DNA of 64,000 nt from Streptomyces fragilis (GCF_003112515.1 NZ_BEVZ01000003.1:186001-250000), one strand, 5' to 3'. Counted from the first letter of the stretch, positions 39,064-45,824 are shown. Translations and numbers: made by a program. Notes: a model not told the origin generated them from the letters alone.

Positions 39064-39900
39064 TCACCATGCGTCAGTATCTACAAGGGTCCTTGTATCC
39101 CTGAGAGGGATAGAAAGCTCTTCAACGTTCTCAGCCGCATACGTGTATCGCATATTGAAGTTGTTTCCCCAAAGGTCGTATTCTTCCTTGGCTGCTTCCT
39201 CTGCTACGGCAAGGATGTAAGCGTAAGGGTGTCCCTTTCGGTAAGTGATTCCATAAGCGGCAACGTTCTTGCTTACCTCTGCAATGTCATCACGCTTAAA
39301 CCAAGCCTCAATGTCTAGCGGCTGGTCTTCCTCAATAGGCATGGTTTCCTCTTCCTTCTGTTCGTCGGTTGCTTCGTGGTCCGTATCGTCAGAGCAAGGC
39401 TGAGAAGGTGTCTCAGTGGCCGTCTGAGCCTCTGTCGTTCCTTCCTGGTCTTCCTGTACCTCTGTTGATTCCTGGGGGCTCTCAGCCTTTACCAGGGAGA
39501 CAGGCTTAACCAAGCCATCCCAATCCCGCTTGATGCCGTGATGAACGCAAGAGGATGAAGCCTTAGCGCTTCTCTGTACGTCGTTGCCATGAAAGACCAG
39601 ACACCTAACGGAAGATTCCTTAGTAAAGAATCCTTCCTCAATGGCAACCTTGATTGCCTTACAAATGGTGTTCTGTGAGGGATACCGAATCTCACCGGTC
39701 TTACGGTCTACGGTTGGTAGAAGGCTTTCTAGCTCACCCGTCGCAAATTCGGCATGACCAATACGGTTCATGCGTGCTTCGGCAAGAAAGACCAGTCGGG
39801 CAAAGAGTGGAAGTCTCATGCTTCCGGCTAGCCTCTGGTTAAATGAATCTGATACAGCGGCCCATCTCTGGTTACCGCCAAAGTTAATGTTGTTCTGCAT
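39064..39900 (-). CDS. Putative replication/regulatory DNA-binding protein
   Basis: The 278-residue protein is first in the leftward operon. Its N-terminal part (FARLVFLAEARMNRIGHAEFATGELESLL ... NTICKAIKVAIEEGFFTKESSVRCLVFHG) is a winged-helix-like domain of the kind seen in replication initiators and phage/ICE regulators. A long acidic linker (about residues 140-195, Glu/Thr-rich) separates it from a C-terminal domain. A 17-bp site like those of the 40.3-kb array lies in its 3' end (39096-39112). A Rep role is suggested by first position and by the repeats, but not shown. ATG 39900 follows AAGGAC. Confidence 0.5.
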   Translation of the reverse strand: MQNNINFGGNQRWAAVSDSFNQRLAGSMRLPLFARLVFLAEARMNRIGHAEFATGELESLLPTVDRKTGEIRYPSQNTICKAIKVAIEEGFFTKESSVRCLVFHGNDVQRSAKASSSCVHHGIKRDWDGLVKPVSLVKAESPQESTEVQEDQEGTTEAQTATETPSQPCSDDTDHEATDEQKEEETMPIEEDQPLDIEAWFKRDDIAEVSKNVAAYGITYRKGHPYAYILAVAEEAAKEEYDLWGNNFNMRYTYAAENVEELSIPLRDTRTLVDTDAW

Positions 39901-39921
39901 ATTTAGTCCTTAGTCCTTAGT

Positions 39922-39990
39922 CTCAGTGTTTTGTGCAAAAGAAATAGCCCCAAGGAAGGGACTAGCTTCCTTGGGGCTAAGAACACTGAG
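39922..39990 (-). terminator. Leader terminator/attenuator before the leftward operon
   Basis: On the minus strand an inner 14-bp perfect stem (39966-39979 with 39945-39958, 7-nt loop) is followed by TTTCTTTTG, an intrinsic terminator pattern, and a 9-bp outer stem (39982-39990 with 39922-39930) encloses it all. It lies 45-90 nt upstream of the first gene. It may gate the whole operon by attenuation or antitermination. Confidence 0.65.
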
Positions 39991-40090
39991 TAAGAACGCA
40001 AGGGAATATGCGCCTAGCTTGTAATTCTTCGAAAACCCTCCTGTCGGGCATCTAGTCCATGTCCGTTTGGCTTCTTTCGACTACTCTTTA

Positions 40091-40110
40091 AGTATACCAC
40101 ATTCTGTGGT
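40091..40110 (-). promoter_or_regulatory. Candidate leftward promoter with operator palindrome
   Basis: On the minus strand a TATACT -10 box (complement of 40091-40096) overlaps ACCACA-TTC-TGTGGT (40096-40110), a perfect 6+6 palindrome. Transcription would start near 40084 and run into the leader terminator and the capsid operon. No good -35 box is present, so an activator or a helper factor could be needed. Confidence 0.45.
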
Positions 40111-40292
40111 TAGAGGAAGGCTTATCGAACCTTCTTCAATGTCACAACAAAGTAACAACTACTAACCTCCCACCACCCTTTGCCTCTTTATTCTTTGAGT
40201 GTTCTAACGCGTGCCGCGAAGCGGTATGCGTCATCCTTTGGATTGTCCAACTACTAAAAGATAGATACAGAGCACATTTCGGTTTCGCCTAG

Positions 40293-40367
40293 GGATAGAG
40301 CCATCGTTATATCCCTCAGAGGGATTGGCCGTATCCCTCACAGGGATATATCCCTCAGGAGGATAGA
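40293..40367. repeat. Array of 17-bp palindromic sites (iteron/operator)
   Basis: Sites at 40312-40328, 40334-40350 and 40351-40367 follow TATCCCTCAnAGGGATA, with an extra half-site AGGGATA at 40293-40299 and one further copy at 39096-39112. They lie in the 681-bp gene-free stretch 39901-40581. They could be iterons of a replication origin served by the 39064-39900 protein, or operators of a master repressor. The stretch also holds the leftward promoter and leader terminator. Confidence 0.7.
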
Positions 40368-40507
40368 TGAAGCCTTATCTCTAGCTGTTGTTGATTGGTT
40401 CAACCTTAGCATCCGAGAAGCCCTCTTGTCGAATATCCAGAGGCTTATTGATAAACGGCCCAATTTTTGCCGGCCTCCGGTTATGCCGGGAAATTAAAGC
40501 ATTCCAT

Positions 40508-40536
40508 CTGACGTTTTCTGAGGGCTTCCCTATGGG
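40508..40536 (+). promoter_or_regulatory. Weak candidate promoter of the Lsr2-like gene
   Basis: CTGACG (40508-40513) and TATGGG (40531-40536) are 17 nt apart, about 45 nt before the GTG at 40582. The match to the consensus is poor. Confidence 0.3.
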
Positions 40537-40581
40537 TCTGTGCTAACCTCTTGCCTCACGCAAGCAGAGAAGGGGGTCACA

Positions 40582-41142
40582 GTGGCCACTCACGCGGTAC
40601 CCGTTGACGCATCCAAGAAGGATGAGCCGGGGGTCAAGGAAGTCACGACGCACATTCCTGGGGTTGGGCCTGTTCAGGCTTACTTCAAGGTGGTCACGAC
40701 TGACGACTACGACGGAAAGACCGAGAAGGACGTAGAGACCTTCCGCTTCTCTTCCCCCATCCTGCTTGAGTCTGAGCAGGAAGTCATTGGGGAAGATGGA
40801 GAGCCGGAAAAGAATGACGACGGTTCTACCAAGCTTGAAGTGGTCAAGCTCTGGAAGACCGTTGCCTATGAAATCGACTTGGGAGAAGGAAGCCGAGACA
40901 AGCTCGTTGCTGCCCTTGCTCCGTTTGTCGAAAAGGCAAGAGAGGTTGCGGCTCCCATCACTGCCACTCCTGTGAGGCAGACGTCTTCCGGCCCTTCTCA
41001 CGATTTGAACGCCATTCGTGAATGGGCCAAGAGTGCCGGGCACGACGTGAAAGACAAGGGCCGAGTTGCCGCTAAGGTGATTGAGGCTTACTACAACAGC
41101 ACGGGTAAGCCCAACCCGGAAAGCACTTCGCGCCTTCTCTAA
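40582..41142 (+). CDS. Lsr2-like nucleoid silencer with an enlarged dimerisation domain
   Basis: The 186-residue protein (GTG 40582, AGGGGG upstream) shows both halves of Lsr2. VVTTDDYDG and DVETFRF (residues 37-56), then VAYEIDLGEGSRDKLVAALAPFV (94-116) match the dimerisation domain, and DLNAIREWAKSAGHDVKDKGRVAAKVIEAY (141-170) matches the AT-minor-groove domain. Residues 57-93 are an acidic insertion absent from ordinary 110-residue Lsr2, and the usual RGR is KGR here. Lsr2 silences AT-rich foreign DNA in actinomycetes; a copy on an AT-rich element may silence the element itself or oppose host Lsr2. A perfect terminator follows. Confidence 0.8.
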   Translation: MATHAVPVDASKKDEPGVKEVTTHIPGVGPVQAYFKVVTTDDYDGKTEKDVETFRFSSPILLESEQEVIGEDGEPEKNDDGSTKLEVVKLWKTVAYEIDLGEGSRDKLVAALAPFVEKAREVAAPITATPVRQTSSGPSHDLNAIREWAKSAGHDVKDKGRVAAKVIEAYYNSTGKPNPESTSRLL

Positions 41143-41159
41143 GCTAAAGGCGCAAAAGG

Positions 41160-41195
41160 AAAAGGCCCTAAGGAATCAAATCCTTAGGGCCTTTT
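41160..41195 (+). terminator. Intrinsic terminator of the Lsr2-like gene
   Basis: Perfect 15-bp arms around ATCAAA end in TTTT, 17 nt after the Lsr2-like stop. It can also act on the GntR gene converging from the right. Confidence 0.9.
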
Positions 41196-41208
41196 CTGTA
41201 TTCGCTTA

Positions 41209-41439
41209 TCATTCGGGGACCTTAACCACAAAGGTTCCCTTGTTGGCCAGGGTCACCACCAGGCCGCGCTCCCGCAGCTCCTGTACGGCCCTTCTGGCCG
41301 TTCCTGGTGCCACGCCGTACTGAGACCCCATGTCCCGCTCGTTCGGCAGTCTCGCGCCGACTGAGAGCCGTCCGGCCCTGATGTCTGCCTCTACGGCGTC
41401 GGCAACGCGCACGTACACGTATCCGATGCTGTCGCTCAT
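41209..41439 (-). CDS. Stand-alone GntR-type winged-helix regulator
   Basis: The 76-residue protein is only the DNA-binding part of GntR regulators: YVRVADAVEADIRAGRLSVGARLPNERDM, then YGVAPGTARRAVQELRERGLV. No effector domain follows, so it is about a third of the usual length. The GC content is host-like, unlike most of the element. ATG 41439 is chosen; the upstream open frame is implausible. It is divergent from the ATPase-like gene and is the only obvious repressor candidate on the element. Confidence 0.75.
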   Translation of the reverse strand: MSDSIGYVYVRVADAVEADIRAGRLSVGARLPNERDMGSQYGVAPGTARRAVQELRERGLVVTLANKGTFVVKVPE

Positions 41440-41495
41440 GGGTTGGACGCTAGGGCGCTGACCAGCACCATGCTTCCCTGGGTGGCTCCATGTGG

Positions 41496-41527
41496 CGCTA
41501 TGGGGTGCCCTGTAGTGGCCTATAGCG
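41496..41527. promoter_or_regulatory. Inverted repeat between divergent GntR and ATPase genes
   Basis: CGCTAT (41496-41501) and ATAGCG (41522-41527) face each other across 20 nt in the 209-bp divergent region. TATAGC-like hexamers occur on both strands. It is a candidate GntR operator. Confidence 0.35.
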
Positions 41528-41648
41528 GTAGCCTCTGAGCTGCACGAACGTAAGCGGCCCGGCAACCGAGCGACCGGCTACCGGGCCTAGTCCACGCTGA
41601 CTAGGAGCGCAGACAGGTGCAGCATATCCAGGCTTTGAGGTGGTTCTA

Positions 41649-42089
41649 GTGACCACCATCGAAAACGGGAACATTCCCGTTCACGAGGTTGCCCGCAAAG
41701 AATGGGGTTGGCATCAGACCCCGGCATCGGTGAAGTTGGCCCGGCGGATTCTCCGTAAGTGGCTGGCTTCTCATCAGGTCAAGTTCTTTGAGGATGAAGC
41801 GCTTCTGTGCTTCTCGGAACTGCTGACCAATGCCATTCGTATTCCGTCGCCGGATGGTTGGACGGATACGGTTTGGTCGCTCTATCCGGATAGGCTCAGG
41901 ATTCAGGTGAAGGACTATTCGCCTGATGCCCCTAAGGTCTGCTATCCGGATGATGAATGCGAATCCGGGCGGGGATTGTCTCTCGTTCATCTCGTGTCGG
42001 ATGACTGGGGATATGAAACCTGCACCTTCCTTGACGGGAAAGGCGGGTATCTCCCCGGAAAGTACGTGTGGTTTGAGTTGAACGGCTAG
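41649..42089 (+). CDS. GHKL ATPase-like regulator (anti-sigma/RsbW type)
   Basis: The 146-residue protein has the N box in LCFSELLTNAIR, a G1-like VKDYSPDAP and a G2-like ESGRGLSLVHLVSDDWGYE, the HATPase_c_2 signature of the many small RsbW-like proteins of Streptomyces. GAGG sits 8 nt before GTG 41649. It may bind a sigma factor or anti-sigma antagonist, or be a regulator acquired from the host. No partner gene (STAS or sigma) is next to it. Confidence 0.8.
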   Translation: MTTIENGNIPVHEVARKEWGWHQTPASVKLARRILRKWLASHQVKFFEDEALLCFSELLTNAIRIPSPDGWTDTVWSLYPDRLRIQVKDYSPDAPKVCYPDDECESGRGLSLVHLVSDDWGYETCTFLDGKGGYLPGKYVWFELNG

Positions 42090-42106
42090 CCACACAACCA
42101 AAGACC

Positions 42107-42150
42107 AGTAACCCCCGGATTTCCACGGTTCCCCCCGTCCGGGGGTTACT
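42107..42150 (+). terminator. Terminator of the ATPase-like gene
   Basis: Perfect 13-bp arms (42107-42119 and 42138-42150) with an 18-nt loop are followed by GCTTTT. Confidence 0.85.
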
Positions 42151-42167
42151 GCTTTTCTGAAAGGACA

Positions 42168-42311
42168 ATGATGGAGCTGATAGGCATAGCCTTAGCCCTT
42201 TGGGTCTCTTACAAGTGGGGCCAGAAAGAGGCTTACCGAAAGGGATTTGCGGAAGGGGTGAAGAAAGCCAAGAACTACACCCTTGAGGTAAGCGTCAAGG
42301 AAAAGAAGTAG
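42168..42311 (+). CDS. 47-residue small membrane protein
   Basis: ATG 42168 follows AAAGGAC by 2 nt; a second ATG is at 42171. The peptide has one hydrophobic helix (MELIGIALALWVSYKWG) and a basic tail (KEAYRKGFAEGVKKAKN ... VKEKK). A perfect terminator 10 nt after the stop supports a real gene. The function is unknown; the size recalls membrane exclusion or toxin-like peptides, without proof. Confidence 0.55.
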   Translation: MMELIGIALALWVSYKWGQKEAYRKGFAEGVKKAKNYTLEVSVKEKK

Positions 42312-42321
42312 ATACAAAGCC

Positions 42322-42360
42322 AGAGGCCCGGTTACCCATGAATCAGGTAACCGGGCCTCT
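42322..42360. terminator. Bidirectional terminator between small membrane gene and integrase
   Basis: A perfect 15-bp stem with a 9-nt loop lies between convergent genes (stop at 42311 and integrase stop at 42440). Confidence 0.85.
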
Positions 42361-42439
42361 GTGTTGCCCTGTGAGCCTCTGTCAGACCCTCCTAGGTCTC
42401 TCCGTACCCCTGAGGGCTCCTAGGCTGTCTGAGGGCCGC

Positions 42440-43198
42440 TCAGGCGAACCTAGCCATGACTGACTCGATGTCAGCCTCTTGGGTCTGGACGTAGTACCGG
42501 AGCGAGACGGCTACGTCGTGGTGCCGCATCTGCCGCCTCAGGACTTCCGGGGGTGCCCCCAGCTTCACAAGGTTCGTGGCGAACAGGTGACGCAAGGCAT
42601 GGGGGTTCAACTCGATGCCCAATTCTTTCTTGGCCCGTCGCTTTACGCCCCTGTAGACCGTGGCGTGATTGATGGCTCCCAGTTCGTACGTGGCGTACTC
42701 CTCCGCAAACCATTCCGGCACAAAGACAGGGCCGGTGGTCTTAGCGGGGGTGATGTGATTCTGTGGAGTCCTCTGGCGGTCAATGTTGATGACATTGCCC
42801 TTTAGAGTCTGCTTGACCAGAGACTCACCAATCCTCATTCCGGCGAACGTCATGCCGTAGACGTGAGGACGGTATTTCGAATCCGCGAAAGCTTCCCTGA
42901 CTTCCTGCACGGTCGGAAGGTCATAGACCTTTTGCTTCGGTGCAGGAGTAGGCACCTTGATTCCAAGACAGGCTTGGAGATTAACCGCGTGCTTCCTACG
43001 GGTGCTTGCGGTGATGATTCCCGAGAGTCGCCTACTCAGTTCCCGAACGGTTGCTTCCTTGACGGGAAGGTCTTCAATCTCCAAAACCCTGAGAGTCTGG
43101 AGATAAGACCGATAGGTGTTGTCCTTGATTGCCCGCTCTTCCAGCCGCTTATAGGCCAGAGCCAAACAGGTTCCACGCTTAGCCTGTCGAAGTTCCAC
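42440..43198 (-). CDS. int: Tyrosine integrase of the element
   Basis: The 252-residue recombinase starts at GTG 43198. A short SAM-like core-binding part (residues 1-80) is followed by the catalytic domain with Arg122 (GMRIGE), Lys153, His200-x-x-Arg203 (PHALRH), His226/227 and the nucleophile Tyr235 or Tyr236 (LRYYVQ). There is no arm-binding N-terminal domain, so it is shorter than lambda-type integrases. It lies 37 nt from attR. The frame stays open through attR into the chromosome, but those codons are not integrase-like. No excisionase gene was recognised. Confidence 0.9.
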   Translation of the reverse strand: MELRQAKRGTCLALAYKRLEERAIKDNTYRSYLQTLRVLEIEDLPVKEATVRELSRRLSGIITASTRRKHAVNLQACLGIKVPTPAPKQKVYDLPTVQEVREAFADSKYRPHVYGMTFAGMRIGESLVKQTLKGNVINIDRQRTPQNHITPAKTTGPVFVPEWFAEEYATYELGAINHATVYRGVKRRAKKELGIELNPHALRHLFATNLVKLGAPPEVLRRQMRHHDVAVSLRYYVQTQEADIESVMARFA

Positions 43199-43235
43199 GT
43201 CTACTACGAACCTTCCGCGACAGCGAATCCGCCGT

Positions 43236-43266
43236 GCACGAGTTCGAGCTGTACTACGACATCTAA
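43236..43266 (+). repeat. attR: attR: right copy of the 31-bp direct repeat
   Basis: This copy is identical over 31 bp to the end of glnA (30127-30157), including the stop codon, but is not attached to a glutamine synthetase gene. Chromosomal sequence that should follow glnA begins right after it. Confidence 0.95.
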
Positions 43267-43310
43267 GAACCGTGCAGGTCAGAGCCGGTGCGTAGGGCTC
43301 TGGACCGTAA

Positions 43311-43365
43311 CATGACCGTGGGCCGTGTCCTTCCCCTGACGGGAAGGACACGGCCCACGGTCATG
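43311..43365. terminator. Original glnA terminator, displaced by the element
   Basis: A perfect 25-bp stem with loop CTGAC lies 45 nt after attR. In the empty site it would be 45 nt after the glnA stop. It now ends only transcripts coming from the element side and from the convergent peptidase E gene. Confidence 0.9.
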
Positions 43366-43415
43366 TGGGTGACCGCTTGCCGCGCGGTGGCCGTGCCGCC
43401 CCGCGGCCGAGCGGG

Positions 43416-44108
43416 TCAGCAGGTCCCGTCGTGCGAGTCCCGAAAGTGCCTCCAGTGGCCGCCGGAGACGACCTCGACGGTGCCGCCGGTCACCTTGACG
43501 GCGGTGTCGTCGTCGATCGCGTACGCCGGGCCCCGGAGGCCGGCGGCCCATTTCTCGGCCTCGGCCATGGTGTTCTCCGGCAGGTTCTCGTGGTCGAGAT
43601 GCGGAAAGAGCGAGAAGTCGACAACGCCCAGCGTGCTGTTGTCGCCGGTGGGTGGCTTCCAGCTGTAGGACTCGACGAAGTCCTGCCCGATGTCGGGGGT
43701 CATCACCATGCTCCCGGCGCTCGCTCCGACGTAGACCGTCCCGTGCAGGGACGGCAGGAGGCGTTCCAGTCCGGATTGCCGCATCCAGTGGCACAGGTAC
43801 AGGGCGTCGCCGCCTCCCACCAGCAGGGCGTCGGTCTCCCGGACCAGCGGGACCCACTGTTCCTCGTCGATGCTCGGAAGCGCGGTGAGCTCGAGCACCC
43901 CCAACGACTTCCAGCCCAGTTCGCACAAGGTGATGACGGACTGCCCCGTGATCAACCGGTACGCACTGCCGGGGCCGCCGGCCATGGCGTACGCCGCGGT
44001 GGGGACGCAGAGGGCGGAGGCCTCGGCGATCGGCTTGCCCAGCAGGTCGACCAGGGCGTTCTCGATGCTCGGGTTCGTGATGCCGGCGGACGTGAGCAGA
44101 AGTTTCAA
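43416..44108 (-). CDS. Dipeptidase E-like peptidase (S51)
   Basis: The 230-residue protein has the S51 fold: LLVGGGDALYLCHWM and YVGASAGSMVMTPDIG, where the serine of GASAGS (about residue 130) is the nucleophile, with a later His in FPHLDHE. Family members cut Asp-X dipeptides or act on cyanophycin-like products. It has no signal peptide and acts in the cytoplasm. It is convergent to glnA across the displaced terminator. Confidence 0.85.
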   Translation of the reverse strand: MKLLLTSAGITNPSIENALVDLLGKPIAEASALCVPTAAYAMAGGPGSAYRLITGQSVITLCELGWKSLGVLELTALPSIDEEQWVPLVRETDALLVGGGDALYLCHWMRQSGLERLLPSLHGTVYVGASAGSMVMTPDIGQDFVESYSWKPPTGDNSTLGVVDFSLFPHLDHENLPENTMAEAEKWAAGLRGPAYAIDDDTAVKVTGGTVEVVSGGHWRHFRDSHDGTC

Positions 44109-44350
44109 GTCTCCTCCAGATGCGGGCGCGACGGGGCTCCGACGGGTAGACGCGGGATCGTCCCGGAACTCATCGCCGAGCCGGAGGTGACCGCGTCAGG
44201 CTGCCGCACGTTCGTCGCCGGACGGCGCCGGGTCGCGAGAACCGCACCGAAGCCCGTTTCTCGTGGCTCGGACGGTGGTCGTCGAGCCGGCAGCTCGCGC
44301 CGTCTGCGAAGGGCCTGCGCCGTGGCGCTCGGCGGGGTTGCGCAAACGAA

Positions 44351-44363
44351 CCGAAAGTTTCGG
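44351..44363. promoter_or_regulatory. CGAAA-n-TTTCG palindromes upstream of the xylanase gene
   Basis: CCGAAA-G-TTTCGG (44351-44363) is a perfect palindrome, and a related CGAAACTTCG is found at 44494-44503, just before the xylanase promoter. Xylanase genes of Streptomyces carry CGAAA/TTTCG operators for a xylan-responsive repressor. The 477-bp gap 44109-44585 has no gene; it also holds the peptidase E promoter. Confidence 0.55.
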
Positions 44364-44513
44364 AATGCGGCCGCTGCCTCGGAGGTCCGGTTGGGCGAAG
44401 ATCAACGATCTTGATGAGAAGGAGGTCGCCCGGGAGGGGTCTAATCCCGTTGTGGGAGGGGTGGTTGAGGCGGGCTTCATCCTCGAATGTTTTCGAAACT
44501 TCGACCGAAACAA

Positions 44514-44541
44514 TTGACACGGATCCACGTCTCTCCACACT
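44514..44541 (+). promoter_or_regulatory. Xylanase promoter
   Basis: A perfect -35 TTGACA (44514-44519) is followed after 16 nt by CACACT (44536-44541). The CGAAACTTCG element lies 10 nt upstream, placed for repression of initiation. Confidence 0.6.
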
Positions 44542-44585
44542 GGTCATCAGTCGCCATCCCCCCACCCCTGAAGGAGGATTGACGG

Positions 44586-45614
44586 ATGAACAGTCGCGTT
44601 CACCCCGTCGGCCGCACACGCCGCAGAGTCCCCAACGCGGTCCGCAGTGCCGCCATTCTCATCGTGGCTTTCTTTGCCTACGTGGCCGGCTTCGCCCCGG
44701 CGAACGCTGCCACGGTCGTCACGTCCAACAGCACCGGCACCCACGAAGGCAACTTCTACTCGTTCTGGCAGGAGGCCAGCGGCGGGTCCATGACCCTGAA
44801 CTCGGGTGGCAACTACAGCGTCACCTGGAACAGCAACGCGAAGAACATCGTCGTGGGCAAGGGCTGGAACCCGGGCAACGCGACCGACTCCGTCACGTAC
44901 TCGGGCTCGTTCAACTGCAACGGCAACTGCTACCTCGCCCTGTACGGGTGGTACCAGAACCCGCTGGTCGAGTGGTACATCGTCGAGAACTGGGGCAACT
45001 ACAACCCCAGCACCGGCGCCACCCGGGTGGGCTCGGTCCAGTCCGACGGCAGCACCTACGACCTGTACAAGGCCACCCGCACCAACGCTCCGTCCATCGA
45101 GGGCACCAAGACCTTCACCCAGTACTTCGCGGTCCGTCAGGCCAAGCGCACCGGCGGCACCATCACCAAGTCGACCATCTTCAACGCCTGGAGGAACGCC
45201 GGCCTGCAGTTCGGCTCCGCCAACTACGAGATCATGGCCACCGAGGGTTACTACAGCAGCGGCAGCTCCAACATCACGGTGAGCCGTGGCGGCTCCAGCG
45301 GTGGCGGTGGCGGCGGTGGCGGCACCACCCCGCCGCCCACCAACCCGGGCAGCTGCGTGGCGACCCTGTCGGCCGGCGACAAGTGGAGCGACCGGTACAA
45401 CCTCAACGTGTCGGTCAGCGGCGCCAGCACCTGGACCGTCACGGTCAAGGTCCCGTCGCCGGAGAAGGTCCTGTCCACCTGGAACATCTCGGCGAGCTAC
45501 CCCGACGCCCAGACACTGGTGGCGAAGTCCAACGGCAGCGGCAACAACTGGGGCATGACCATCCAGACCAACGGCACCTGGACCTGGCCGACGGTCAGCT
45601 GCAGCAGCGGCTGA
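44586..45614 (+). CDS. Secreted GH11 endo-1,4-beta-xylanase with CBM2-like module
   Basis: The 342-residue protein starts after AAGGAGG. A signal peptide ends near residue 41 (APANA). The GH11 domain (about 42-232) has both catalytic glutamates, Glu129 in EWYIVENWG and Glu220 in EGYYSSGS. A Gly-rich linker ([10 protein letters not shown]) leads to a C-terminal carbohydrate-binding module (about 252-340) with the [21 protein letters not shown] start and conserved Trp residues ([30 protein letters not shown]). It cuts xylan outside the cell. A CE4 deacetylase gene follows 210 nt downstream. Confidence 0.93.
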   Translation: MNSRVHPVGRTRRRVPNAVRSAAILIVAFFAYVAGFAPANAATVVTSNSTGTHEGNFYSFWQEASGGSMTLNSGGNYSVTWNSNAKNIVVGKGWNPGNATDSVTYSGSFNCNGNCYLALYGWYQNPLVEWYIVENWGNYNPSTGATRVGSVQSDGSTYDLYKATRTNAPSIEGTKTFTQYFAVRQAKRTGGTITKSTIFNAWRNAGLQFGSANYEIMATEGYYSSGSSNITVSRGGSSGGGGGGGGTTPPPTNPGSCVATLSAGDKWSDRYNLNVSVSGASTWTVTVKVPSPEKVLSTWNISASYPDAQTLVAKSNGSGNNWGMTIQTNGTWTWPTVSCSSG

Positions 45615-45630
45615 GCGACGGCCGAGCAGC

Positions 45631-45661
45631 GACCCGGCGCCGGCGGCGCGCCGGCCGGGTC
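45631..45661 (+). terminator. Possible terminator of the xylanase gene
   Basis: An 8-bp outer stem (GACCCGGC/GCCGGGTC) with a further inner CCGGC/GCCGG pair lies 17 nt after the stop. It may be leaky, leaving some readthrough into the deacetylase gene. Confidence 0.5.
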
Positions 45662-45824
45662 CTGATCACCGAGCCGCCGGGCCCGACCAGGAGGCGGGCC
45701 CGGCCCGCCTGAGGAAAGGTGCCACCGTGGAGGGGCCGTCCGGGTGCTCGCGCACCCGGGCGGCCCTTACCGCCTGACCCGGCGCCACGCCCCCACAGAC
45801 CAGTCCCGACCAGGAGACCCGCAC

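Larger units (their letters stand above)
30158..43266. mobile_element. Integrated head-forming phage satellite (cf-PICI-like), 13.1 kb
   Basis: The segment is plainly AT-richer than the flanking chromosome, starts at the end of glnA and ends at a perfect 31-bp copy of the glnA end. It has a tyrosine integrase at the right edge; a leftward operon of regulator, HNH, small and large terminase, portal, scaffold, HK97-type capsid, decoration-like and neck proteins; and a few rightward genes (Lsr2-like protein, ATPase, small membrane protein). No tail, lysis, DNA polymerase or conjugation gene is seen. This set fits capsid-forming phage-inducible chromosomal islands, which build their own heads and take tails from a helper. 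A decayed tailed prophage is the main alternative; intact translational couplings and no recognisable tail remnants speak against it. Confidence 0.85.

Noticed and set aside
42107-42360. Repeated inverted repeats as a CRISPR array
   Set aside because: The hairpins differ in sequence and spacing and each follows a gene; they are terminators. No CRISPR array was seen anywhere in the window.
30158-43266. Integrative conjugative element (AICE)
   Set aside because: No FtsK/TraB-type transfer gene, no spread genes and no RepSA or Prim-Pol; the operon is made of phage head genes.
30158-43266. Complete siphophage prophage
   Set aside because: Tail, lysis and DNA replication genes are missing, and no gene fragments of them were seen in the gaps.
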